A stretch of 64,000 bases of DNA from CAILZL01 sp050248275 (GTDB lineage Bacteria > Pseudomonadota > Gammaproteobacteria > Steroidobacterales > Steroidobacteraceae), in the NCBI GenBank assembly GCA_050248275.1, contig JBFWSR010000002.1:62001-126000 (forward strand). Reading direction: 5' to 3'. The first letter of the stretch is position 1, and each line of letters opens with the position of its first letter. A program made the position numbers and the translations under genes. Positions 17,280 through 25,235 of the stretch are shown in pieces. Below the pieces are notes generated by a model, which was given only the letters and a program-made list of their open reading frames with translations, did no database searches and was not told where the DNA came from.

Positions 17280-17648
17280 ATGCGCGTTACCGTCGAGCTG
17301 ACTGCCCACTTCGAATCGACACTTGATTCGATCAAGACATTTCTTGACGAGCAGGCGGAGCCACAGTCGTTTGCGCGCCTGCTGGAACATTTGTTTGACG
17401 AACTGATCCCGAACCTGCAGGCTTTCCCGCACATGGGACGCGATTTCATGCAGCAGCCGGTACGCTCACTGGCCGTCAAGACCAAATTGCGTCGGCTCAA
17501 AGCCTCCATGGGCAAGAACACCGAGATTCGCGAATACATCGCGGACGACTATCTGGTCTTGTATGCAATCCGGCAGACCAAGGTGTACCTGCTTTCCATA
17601 CGGCATCATCGACAACTTTCCTTCGACCTGAAGAGTCATTGGTCTTAA
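17280..17648 (+). CDS. RelE/ParE-family toxin
   Basis: A 122-residue member of the ParE/RelE superfamily, encoded one base after its antitoxin. The layout matches the fold: N-terminal helices (FESTLDSIKTFLDEQ), a LIPNLQAFPHMGR segment, and C-terminal strands (EIREYIADDYLVLYAIRQTKVYLLSIRHHRQL). ParE toxins block gyrase and RelE toxins cut mRNA on ribosomes; the C-terminus ends in the YLLSIRHHRQLSFD type seen in ParE/YoeB-like proteins, but I cannot assign the target. It is somewhat longer than the usual 90-110 residues. The next gene, RNase HI, starts five bases after the stop. Confidence 0.83.
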   Translation: MRVTVELTAHFESTLDSIKTFLDEQAEPQSFARLLEHLFDELIPNLQAFPHMGRDFMQQPVRSLAVKTKLRRLKASMGKNTEIREYIADDYLVLYAIRQTKVYLLSIRHHRQLSFDLKSHWS

Positions 17649-17653
17649 ACAAC

Positions 17654-18424
17654 ATGGCGCAAAAGTTTTATGTGGTCTGGGCCGGTCGCAGAACCGGCGT
17701 GTTCGACAACTGGCCCAGTGCGCTTGCGGCGGTGGATAAATTCGCCGGAGCAAGATACAAAGCGTTTCCTTCCCGAGCGGAAGCAGAGCAAGCCTTTCAT
17801 GAAGGCAGCAGCGCGCACATCGCACGCCGTACCGGCAGCAGGCCCAGCCCAGGCAAAAGCGAACGCAGCGCCGCACATATCGCACATCAGGCCGAAGTCA
17901 GCATCTATTGCGATGGCGCCTGCGAACCCAACCCCGGCAATGCCGGCTCCGGCATCGTGGTGTATCGCGAAGGCAAACTCGCAGAACTGTGGTACGGCCT
18001 GTACAACCCGCAGGGCACCAACAACACCGCCGAACTCAATGCATTGCACGAAGCATTGCGCATGGCCGAAGCCGAACTGAATGCGGGCCACAGCGTCGAG
18101 ATCTGCAGCGACTCGCAGTACGCCATCAACTGCATCAGCGTCTGGGCGCCCGGCTGGGAAAAGAAAGGCTGGCAGAAGAAAGATGGCGAGATCAAGAATC
18201 TGGACATCATCCAGGACAGCTACGCCATCTACCAGCGCATCAAGGACGACGATCTCACCCTCACTCACGTCGCCGCCCACGTCGGCACCGAAGGCAATGA
18301 ACTCGCCGACCGCATGGCCATGTATGGCGCGCTGAGCAGGACCACCGGCCTCAAGCGCTATGAAGAAACGATGGACATTCCGACACTGATGAAGATGCAG
18401 AGGGGGATAGCCACAGCCCTTTGA
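17654..18424 (+). CDS. rnhA: Ribonuclease HI with N-terminal RNA/hybrid-binding (viroplasmin-like) domain
   Basis: A 256-residue enzyme that cuts the RNA of RNA-DNA hybrids. The N-terminal viroplasmin-like hybrid-binding domain (about residues 3-48, FYVVWAGRRTGVF) is joined by a basic linker to an RNase H domain (about 80-235). All four catalytic acids are in place: YCDGACEPNPG, NNTAELNAL, CSDSQYAIN and GNELADRMA. This is the RNH1 architecture seen in eukaryotes and some bacteria, not the short enteric RnhA. ATG 17654 begins MAQKF, five bases after the toxin stop, so it may share the toxin-antitoxin transcript. It converges on the YgjP-like gene. Confidence 0.92.
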   Translation: MAQKFYVVWAGRRTGVFDNWPSALAAVDKFAGARYKAFPSRAEAEQAFHEGSSAHIARRTGSRPSPGKSERSAAHIAHQAEVSIYCDGACEPNPGNAGSGIVVYREGKLAELWYGLYNPQGTNNTAELNALHEALRMAEAELNAGHSVEICSDSQYAINCISVWAPGWEKKGWQKKDGEIKNLDIIQDSYAIYQRIKDDDLTLTHVAAHVGTEGNELADRMAMYGALSRTTGLKRYEETMDIPTLMKMQRGIATAL

Positions 18425-18470
18425 GCAAGGGACGCGTGAACAATCATCCCAGCGAAACACCACCAAGGAA

Positions 18471-19193
18471 TTACTGCAATGCGCTCTCCAACCTGTGCTT
18501 GCGCACCTGCCAATCCGGCATCGAGCGACTTAGCAGTTTGAAGAACTCCGGCGTGTGGTTGCGGTGTACCAAGTGGCATAGCTCGTGAACAATGACGTAC
18601 TCGATACAGGGCTTTGGAACTTCAATCAGCTTTGCGTTCAGAGTCATGCGTTGGCTTGGCGACAGGCTCCCCCAACGGCTCTGCATTTCCCGCACGGTAA
18701 TTTTTGGCCTGGCATAACCGCGCCGCTCAAATGCACCAAATACATCACTCAATACTTCTTCAAATACTTCGCGCGCGCGCTGCGTGTACCAACTCTTGAG
18801 TAGAGCTTTGGTTTTGATGTGTGACGACCGACCCGGGCTAGCTACCAGCATTTCGCCACGAGTCAGTTTAACGCCCTTTCCAGAAGTGCTGTTTTCAGCA
18901 ACGACAGTGCGCAACCGATACAGCCGCCCCAGGTATCGATGCGTTTCACCACTCAAATAATGCCGGGGTGCATGATTTTGCTCATAGCGAGCGAACGCGG
19001 CGAGTTGCCGACTGATCCAGGGGGCACGCTGGCGCACTTTCTGCTGAATCAATGACTCTGCACATCCGGCAGGGCTCAGCACCTTCACACTACCATTTGG
19101 ATGCACCTCGATACCCAGGGTGCGGCGTCTCGGGCGTGGAATCACTTCGAATGCAATGCTGTCATCGCCGTAACTAATTTCTCGAAGCAGCAT
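18471..19193 (-). CDS. YgjP-like zinc metallopeptidase domain protein (DUF45, M48 type)
   Basis: A 240-residue protein of the DUF45/YgjP family, related to SprT-like peptidases. The zinc motif is HELCHLVHRNHTPEF (HExxH plus a downstream His), preceded by the family's SRWGSLS block. No signal peptide or membrane helix is seen, so it is probably cytoplasmic. Members are very often found as the last gene of type I restriction-modification operons, as here: it begins two bases after the HsdR stop. The role in that setting is unknown; a part in turnover of restriction proteins or DNA-protein complexes is a guess. Confidence 0.88.
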   Translation of the reverse strand: MLLREISYGDDSIAFEVIPRPRRRTLGIEVHPNGSVKVLSPAGCAESLIQQKVRQRAPWISRQLAAFARYEQNHAPRHYLSGETHRYLGRLYRLRTVVAENSTSGKGVKLTRGEMLVASPGRSSHIKTKALLKSWYTQRAREVFEEVLSDVFGAFERRGYARPKITVREMQSRWGSLSPSQRMTLNAKLIEVPKPCIEYVIVHELCHLVHRNHTPEFFKLLSRSMPDWQVRKHRLESALQ

Positions 19194-19195
19194 GT

Positions 19196-22100
19196 TTAAT
19201 TTCCCAATCTCGATCTTGCCAGTTGCATGGTCTTTTCGATGATTTGGTCCATCTCTTCAGTGGTCAGTGGCACACTCTTGCCACCTTTCACGCCGTCGTA
19301 CAGGTAATCGTCAATTTCATTCATCGTGCGACGTTGCGCATCCACGTCGTCCCAAAAGCCTACCTTCCTGTTGCGTTGAATCAACGACCAGATATCGATT
19401 GCGCAATCGGCCGCAAGGTTTTTCGCCCGCTCATCTTCTGCAACGTGGGCGGCTACGTAGGGCTTAAGCACACCGTACAGCGCCAAGGCATGATCGTTAC
19501 CCTCAAGCTGCGCGGGAGCATCATCCATGCGGCGATTTACAACACCATCGCGGATTGCAGATACTTTCTTCAGATAGTCCAGCTCGGAAAGGCGTTGCGC
19601 GTGAAAATCGTCAATGGCCTGCTGGATCAGTTTGGAAAACTTCTCGTAGAACGCCGGGTCCTGTTCCAGCCGTTCGGAAATAGCTTTCTTGGTGGCATGA
19701 GCGATCATGTCCGCCTTGGCGGCCAACGATTTGGAGGCATGCTGCTCCTCCACCACGGCTTTGAATGCCTGCTCATCGAAGATGTTTACCGGCTCATTCA
19801 GGCGTACCACCTCATTGGCCGTGATGTGTGTGTCCAACAGTTTCCTGATCTTGGGCTCGTAGTCGCGGTAATCAATGGCATCGGCATAGCGCAGCTTTAC
19901 CGACGCGCGCAGATTGGCGAACCGCTTCAGGTCTGCTTTGTACCTCGTCAGTTTCTGATCTGTCGTCGTGGCGATGAACTGTTCCGATGACAAGGCAATA
20001 GCCAACGTCTTGGCATAGGACGCCAGTCGTTCATAAAACTGATCGCGCAGTTTTTCATTGGCCAGCACCTGCTCATAGGCCTCTTCATCCTTCCGGTTCT
20101 TGACCTCCTTGAACACGTCCCACAGGTCGGCATGCCGCTGTGGCAACTTGGATACTTCCTGTTGGATATTCATCAACGAACCGGCCAGGTCGTCTTCGTC
20201 ATAACCGTCCAGCGCGCTGTAAGTAGTCAGCGCCTGATCCAGCTCACCGAGAATGCCGGCGTAGTCCACAATGAAGCCAAATTCCTTGGGATGCCGTCCC
20301 TCGTCATCATCATACAGGCGATTCACGCGCGCGATGGCTTGTAGCAGTGTGTGCTCCTTCATCTTGCGGGTCAGATACAACACCGTATTCCGGGGCGCAT
20401 CGAAGCCGGTCAGCAGTTTATCCACCACAATCAGGATTTCCGGCTCATCGGCGTACTTGAACTGGTTGACGATCTGCTTGTTGTACTCCTCTTCGGAACC
20501 GTAGCGTTTGATCATCTTTTCCCAATATTCCACCACCTTATCAACTGGTGCGGCGTCGGTTTCCTCGTTGCCCTCCCGCATGTCGGGCGGCGAGATGATT
20601 ACCTCAGAGGCCACATGGCCGATTTCGTCCAGGAAGCTCTTATACCGTAACGCTACTGCCTTGCTGGGCGCGACCAATTGCGCTTTGAAGCCCGTCCCCT
20701 GCCAGTTCTGCCGATAATGTTCGCTGATGTCGAAAGCGCGCATGTAGATCACCTGCTCGGCCTTGTTGAGCATCTCGGCGCGCGCATATTTTTTCTTCAG
20801 GTCGGCCTTCTGCGCGGCGTTCAATCCTTCGGTGTAGCGTTCAAACCAGGTATCAATCGCTACCTTGTTCTGATCCATATCGACGTGGCGGGCTTCATAC
20901 AGCAACGGTACTACCGCGCCATCGCGCACCGCCTGATTGATGGCATACGAATCGATCAACCCACCAAACTTGGCGAAGTTATTCTTCTCCTGCTTCATCA
21001 ACGGCGTGCCGGTAAAGCCCAGGTAACAAGCCTTGGGGAACATCTGGCGCATGCGCGCGGCAAAGCCACCAAAGTTGGTGCGGTGGCTTTCGTCCACCAG
21101 CACAAAGATGTCCGCCGAGTCCTCCACGTACTTCTTGATTGCCAGCGCCTTATCGAACTTGTGAATCAACGTAGTGACGATGTGCGCTTTGTCTTCCGAA
21201 ACTAGCTCAAGCAGGTGGCGGCCACTATCGGCGCGCTCGGGCGACAAACCGCAAGCAGCAAAGGTATTGCCGAGCTGCGTATCCAGATCCACCCGGTCAG
21301 TCACCAGAATCACCCGGGGATTGGAGATAGCCGGGTCAAGTGCGAGGGCTCGGGCGAGCATCACCATGGTCAACGATTTACCCGAACCCTGGGTGTGCCA
21401 GATGATGCCGCCCTGCCGACGACCCTGCTCGTCGCGCTGCTTGACACGATCCAGCACCCGCTTCACGGCAAAGTACTGCTGGTAACGCGCAATCTTTTTT
21501 ATGCCGCCGTCGAACAGGGTGAATTGCCAGATCAATTCCAATAAACGTTCGGGGCGACACAGGCTATACAGCGTGCGGTCCTGCACCGTCACCGCCCGCT
21601 CAATCAGGTAGTCGGCGGCATCCTCTCGGACACCGAAGCCTTTGGACATCAATTCATATAAAGCGGCTTTAGCGGCGGTGGACAATGGCTTATCCAAAGC
21701 AGCGCGCAACTCGGTGGACCGAGCTTCTTCCTTCCACATCGCCCAGAACTTGGCCGCCGTGCCTGTGGTCGCGTAGCGCGCATCGTTCTTGTTGGTGCCG
21801 ATCAGCAACTGCGCATAAGTAAACAACTTGGGGATGTATTCGTCGCGTTGGTTGCGGATCATCTGCGACACGGCCTGCCCGACTTCCACCTTGGGCGACT
21901 TACATTCGATCACCACCAATGGAATGCCATTCACAAACAGCACGATGTCGGGACGACAGCTTTCCGTACTGCGCGAGCGCTCAACCATAAATTCCGCCGT
22001 GAGGTGGAACACATTGTTCTCGGGATGTCGCCAGTCGATGTAATTGAGGGTAAAGCTACGCGTATCGCCTTCGACGGACTGCTCCAGCGCCACACCCAAG

Positions 22101-22426
22101 GTCAGCAAGTCATGAATGGCTTCATTGGTTTTCAGCAAGCCGTCGTACTTGACATTCTTCAACCGCTGGATGGCGGTCTGGATGTTCTCTTCGGAAAAGC
22201 GATACGACTGGCCGCGATACTGGATGCGATTGCTTTGCTTCAGCCAGTCGCGCAGCACATCTTCCAGCAGCACCCAGCCGGTCTTGCCGCCTCGAGAGGC
22301 AAGCGTTTCTTCGGGTGTGAGATAGGTGAAGCCCAGGTTGATGAGCAATTGTAGCGCCGGGATTTGCGACAGATATTTTTCGTCAAAGCGAAACCCGGAT
22401 CCCAAATTTTGCTTGGCCTCAGTCAT
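19196..22426 (-). CDS. hsdR: Type I restriction enzyme, R subunit (HsdR)
   Basis: The 1076-residue motor and nuclease subunit, which with HsdM and HsdS translocates and cuts unmodified DNA. The N-terminal nuclease domain (about residues 30-230) has RPDIVLF and VVIECKSP, giving the PD-(D/E)xK acids and lysine. The SF2 helicase core follows: Walker A TQGSGKSLTM (about 345), DEAD-like VDESHRTNFGG, SAT-type GFTGTPL, and VDKLLTGFDAPR. The C-terminal ~250 residues are helical and would dock onto the methylase. Length is normal and the frame is intact. It starts 111 bases after the DUF3800 stop, the only sizeable gap in the island, with a hairpin in it. Confidence 0.96.
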   Translation of the reverse strand: MTEAKQNLGSGFRFDEKYLSQIPALQLLINLGFTYLTPEETLASRGGKTGWVLLEDVLRDWLKQSNRIQYRGQSYRFSEENIQTAIQRLKNVKYDGLLKTNEAIHDLLTLGVALEQSVEGDTRSFTLNYIDWRHPENNVFHLTAEFMVERSRSTESCRPDIVLFVNGIPLVVIECKSPKVEVGQAVSQMIRNQRDEYIPKLFTYAQLLIGTNKNDARYATTGTAAKFWAMWKEEARSTELRAALDKPLSTAAKAALYELMSKGFGVREDAADYLIERAVTVQDRTLYSLCRPERLLELIWQFTLFDGGIKKIARYQQYFAVKRVLDRVKQRDEQGRRQGGIIWHTQGSGKSLTMVMLARALALDPAISNPRVILVTDRVDLDTQLGNTFAACGLSPERADSGRHLLELVSEDKAHIVTTLIHKFDKALAIKKYVEDSADIFVLVDESHRTNFGGFAARMRQMFPKACYLGFTGTPLMKQEKNNFAKFGGLIDSYAINQAVRDGAVVPLLYEARHVDMDQNKVAIDTWFERYTEGLNAAQKADLKKKYARAEMLNKAEQVIYMRAFDISEHYRQNWQGTGFKAQLVAPSKAVALRYKSFLDEIGHVASEVIISPPDMREGNEETDAAPVDKVVEYWEKMIKRYGSEEEYNKQIVNQFKYADEPEILIVVDKLLTGFDAPRNTVLYLTRKMKEHTLLQAIARVNRLYDDDEGRHPKEFGFIVDYAGILGELDQALTTYSALDGYDEDDLAGSLMNIQQEVSKLPQRHADLWDVFKEVKNRKDEEAYEQVLANEKLRDQFYERLASYAKTLAIALSSEQFIATTTDQKLTRYKADLKRFANLRASVKLRYADAIDYRDYEPKIRKLLDTHITANEVVRLNEPVNIFDEQAFKAVVEEQHASKSLAAKADMIAHATKKAISERLEQDPAFYEKFSKLIQQAIDDFHAQRLSELDYLKKVSAIRDGVVNRRMDDAPAQLEGNDHALALYGVLKPYVAAHVAEDERAKNLAADCAIDIWSLIQRNRKVGFWDDVDAQRRTMNEIDDYLYDGVKGGKSVPLTTEEMDQIIEKTMQLARSRLGN

Positions 22427-22470
22427 GGTCGCACCCTATACTGCCGCTCAAAGGTTCCCCTCCGATGACA

Positions 22471-22487
22471 AGAGCCCAAGGGGCTCT
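22471..22487. repeat. Hairpin in the hsdR leader
   Basis: A perfect 7-bp stem (AGAGCCC at 22471-22477, GGGCTCT at 22481-22487) with a three-base loop lies between the DUF3800 gene and hsdR. It could limit read-through into hsdR or process the transcript. A GGAGGGG purine run (22455-22461 on the minus strand) follows it. Confidence 0.45.
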
Positions 22488-22537
22488 CTCCGCAAGGAGT
22501 AGTCGGGGGGGTCGCTTTTTCTGGGGCAAGCTTTTCA

Positions 22538-23200
22538 TCAGTAATACAGCCTTGTGCCATTCCGAAAAATATCGAACTCGCTCTGCATCGCTGGCCTTAT
22601 TTTTTCGTAGAACTCCGCATCTCCCCGCTGCCACTTCCTGAACACCGCCCAGTTGCAGTAGTCCGCCACTTGCAGACCATAGTGAGATCGGGAGGAGTGA
22701 TGGAACACTCGATAGCGCATCCCTGCAGGCAACATCTCCGCCAATACGCTCTTGATGGCCTTTTCGATGGCCTGACGCTTCTTCTGGATGGGAACGGTGT
22801 CGGTGATGACGATGACTTCATCAACATCACTGGCTAACTCGCGCGGAATGACATGGCGCAATAGATAACCCAACATTTTCGGATAAAAGGTCCGATCATC
22901 ACGTAACGCTGGACTCGTCTTGGGCTTTTCTACAATCAAGCTATCGATGCGCAACTCGCCCAGATGGCTGGCAATCAAATCGAAGACTCTGCGGCGCACA
23001 TGCGCATTGTCATCCGCACAATGGAAGTACTCGGCATCAAGCCCGTACTCCAAACAGTCATGCTTGAAGCCATCCAATGGTCCGTGCGGCGCAAACGGCC
23101 GACGCGTCGCGACGCTGGTGAGCACAAAGTAGCGCGTGCCAGTTGGACTGAAATCGAAGTTGCCACCTTCATCAAGGAACAAGTACACGCAGCGATTCAT
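22538..23200 (-). CDS. DUF3800 domain protein inside the restriction operon
   Basis: A 220-residue protein of the DUF3800 family. Conserved family blocks are the N-terminal YLFLDEGGNFDF, the central DVDEVIVITDTVP and the C-terminal SHYGLQVADYCNWAVFRKW; the three aspartates in these blocks are the likely active-site residues if, as proposed for this family, it has an RNase-H-like fold. Function is unknown; homologues often sit in defence loci. ATG 23200 overlaps the HsdS stop by ATGA, which fixes the start and means translation is coupled to hsdS. The longer frame to 23239 would overlap hsdS further. Confidence 0.82.
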   Translation of the reverse strand: MNRCVYLFLDEGGNFDFSPTGTRYFVLTSVATRRPFAPHGPLDGFKHDCLEYGLDAEYFHCADDNAHVRRRVFDLIASHLGELRIDSLIVEKPKTSPALRDDRTFYPKMLGYLLRHVIPRELASDVDEVIVITDTVPIQKKRQAIEKAIKSVLAEMLPAGMRYRVFHHSSRSHYGLQVADYCNWAVFRKWQRGDAEFYEKIRPAMQSEFDIFRNGTRLYY

Positions 23201-24399
23201 GCGGTGGCAATCCCTTCGTTGGACGACGTCACGCGCCATTCACCAGTCAGCAGCTTCTGCATCAGGCCGCGCTTCTGTTTGACCAGTGCTTCCTTGGTTT
23301 TCTTCAGAACTGCCAATTCATCATCAAGACCAGATAAAAACGACGCGATGGCCATCTGCTCGTCAATTGGCGGAATGGTTACTTTTATTTCCGCAAAGTG
23401 GTGGAACTTCAGGTTCCAGGTATCTGAAGTCAACCCTTGTGAATAGCGATAGAAGAGATTGACGACAGCAGGTAGCTTGAAAAGATAAGAGGCGAACTTG
23501 CCGTCAATATCAGGTCCCGGTGTACAGATGGTGTACGCGGGACTCACCAGTCCTTCATAACGAGACAGCGCGGAGACACCCTGCCACATGCGCATGGTGT
23601 TGTAACCAATATCGCCCGGGCATATACGCAAGTACTTTGACTTGTCTTCGCTGGAGCTGTCTTTGCGACCGACGTCGCCACGCGGAATGATGCCTTCTTC
23701 ACGTGTGATCGACAGCAACGGTAAGTCAAGGCGGCCAATTTCAACTCGTTCCTGAAACAACTCACCCAGATACCATCTCTTTCGTGGCGCTATGAATTGA
23801 GAAAAGCGAGATTGTCCAGAAAGCAAAGATGCCAGAGATCCTAATTTGTATCTCTCTTTCGCTTCGATCAACAGATCATACTTTTCGATTCCCCTATCCC
23901 ATTCACTCAAAAGATGAGCGATCAATCGTTGGGCATCTATGTGCGGTAGTGGAACAGGCTGTTTTTTTAGAGCCGAGCCATTAATAACCGGCACGGTTCC
24001 ACTATTGCAAAAATCTTGCAAGTCACGAAAATCAAACCAGTAGTACAAATATTCCGGAACACATACGTTTTTGTCACGAACCGTGATAACAAACACGTTA
24101 TCGTCCGTGAGGCTATCCTGCACCAGAACTCGCTTGTTATTGTTTCTTAACGCCGCTCCAACTCTGGGAAAGATAATGCTACCGGCTGGAAATAACTTTG
24201 CACCGATTGCTTGTAGTACATCGTCGCTGACGTAATTAAATGTGCGCCTGAGATACTTCGTGTTGCCATGTGCGCTTAGATCAGCAACTTTTGCATAAGG
24301 CCACACGCCTGATGCTTGACCCTGATACTTCAGCTTAAATGTATAGCCCTGCTGAACCTCCGCAATGCGGCCCAATGATTGACTGGGTACCGCGTTCAT
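23197..24399 (-). CDS. hsdS: Type I restriction enzyme, specificity subunit (HsdS)
   Basis: A 400-residue full-length S subunit. It has two target-recognition domains (about residues 1-150 and 205-355), each followed by a conserved helical spacer: RLIAHLLSEWDRGIEKYDLLIEAKERYKLGSLASLLSG and a second copy around EQMAIASFLSGLDDELAVLKKTKEALVKQKRG, ending LMQKLLTGEWRV (given here only as landmarks). The two domains should read the two halves of a bipartite site. The recognition regions look AT-richer than the rest of the island. The start overlaps the DinD stop by four bases and the stop overlaps DUF3800 by four. Confidence 0.94.
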   Translation of the reverse strand: MNAVPSQSLGRIAEVQQGYTFKLKYQGQASGVWPYAKVADLSAHGNTKYLRRTFNYVSDDVLQAIGAKLFPAGSIIFPRVGAALRNNNKRVLVQDSLTDDNVFVITVRDKNVCVPEYLYYWFDFRDLQDFCNSGTVPVINGSALKKQPVPLPHIDAQRLIAHLLSEWDRGIEKYDLLIEAKERYKLGSLASLLSGQSRFSQFIAPRKRWYLGELFQERVEIGRLDLPLLSITREEGIIPRGDVGRKDSSSEDKSKYLRICPGDIGYNTMRMWQGVSALSRYEGLVSPAYTICTPGPDIDGKFASYLFKLPAVVNLFYRYSQGLTSDTWNLKFHHFAEIKVTIPPIDEQMAIASFLSGLDDELAVLKKTKEALVKQKRGLMQKLLTGEWRVTSSNEGIATA

Positions 24400-25235
24400 T
24401 TCGACTTCACCCGCTTCTTCTTGGCAGTTTCCAACTGCTGAATACTTTTACCCGGCGTCGGTAAAACCTCGGGCATGGTGCCACCCAGTTCGGCAATGGT
24501 CTGGCGGACTTTCTTGCCTACCTCGAAGTGAGTGTTGTTGGCTTTTTGTTTGTTGCGCACTTGTTCGCGACGCAATTTTTCTTCGGTTTGCGTGGCGCGG
24601 AATAGATTGGCGGCCAGCTCGGTGCTGCCCATGTGGTCGAGAATCTTCTGGCTTTTCTTCAGCCCTTTGCGTGCTTGTATGTCCTTGGCGCCCAAGCCGC
24701 CATACAGCCCCTTGTACCCGTGATCCTGAAAAATTGCATAATCGAGCGGCGTTTCCACACCGGACTCTTTGGCAGCCGCCGCCAGATACTTGTTGTGCTC
24801 TGCCAATTCATTGCGGATCGCCAGTCGCTTTTCGTCCTCCGTCAGGCGCGCGAAGGCTTCGCTGTCGTGCAACTCCTGACGGCGAGTTTGCACGGCAAAG
24901 TAAGTCTGGCCATTGGCGATGACGGGTTTGGATGGGTCGCCGTTCTGGACAATCAGGTAACAGGCGTAGCGCGATAGTTGATAGTCTTCAATTTCGCGCC
25001 TGGCTCCTGAACCGATATCGACCATTTTCGCCATTTGGGAAAAATGGTCGGCAATGTCATGGCCGGACTGGCGACAGGCTTCCATCGCCTTTTCAATGAC
25101 CCGCTTGAATTTGTCCCAGGCCGCATATTCAAGCAATGGCTGCAGATCGCGTGCATTCCAATATTCGTTGCCTTTGACATCGAACCGACGAACGCTTTCA
25201 AACGTTGCCTGCTGTTCCACATTGTGCTTGCTCAT
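24396..25235 (-). CDS. dinD: DNA damage-inducible protein D (DinD)
   Basis: A 279-residue DinD homologue with an N-terminal Bro-N-like domain (FESVRRFDVKGNEYWNARDL, then LLEYAAWDKFKRVI), the SRYACYLIVQNGDPSKP block and a C-terminal helical part rich in Lys and Arg. E. coli DinD is SOS-induced and has been reported to interfere with RecA filaments. Here it is placed inside the restriction operon, with its ATG overlapping the HsdM stop (ATGA) and its stop overlapping the HsdS start. I see no LexA box next to it, so its expression should follow the operon. This suggests a role in handling DNA breaks made by restriction, which is inference. Confidence 0.9.
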   Translation of the reverse strand: MSKHNVEQQATFESVRRFDVKGNEYWNARDLQPLLEYAAWDKFKRVIEKAMEACRQSGHDIADHFSQMAKMVDIGSGARREIEDYQLSRYACYLIVQNGDPSKPVIANGQTYFAVQTRRQELHDSEAFARLTEDEKRLAIRNELAEHNKYLAAAAKESGVETPLDYAIFQDHGYKGLYGGLGAKDIQARKGLKKSQKILDHMGSTELAANLFRATQTEEKLRREQVRNKQKANNTHFEVGKKVRQTIAELGGTMPEVLPTPGKSIQQLETAKKKRVKSK

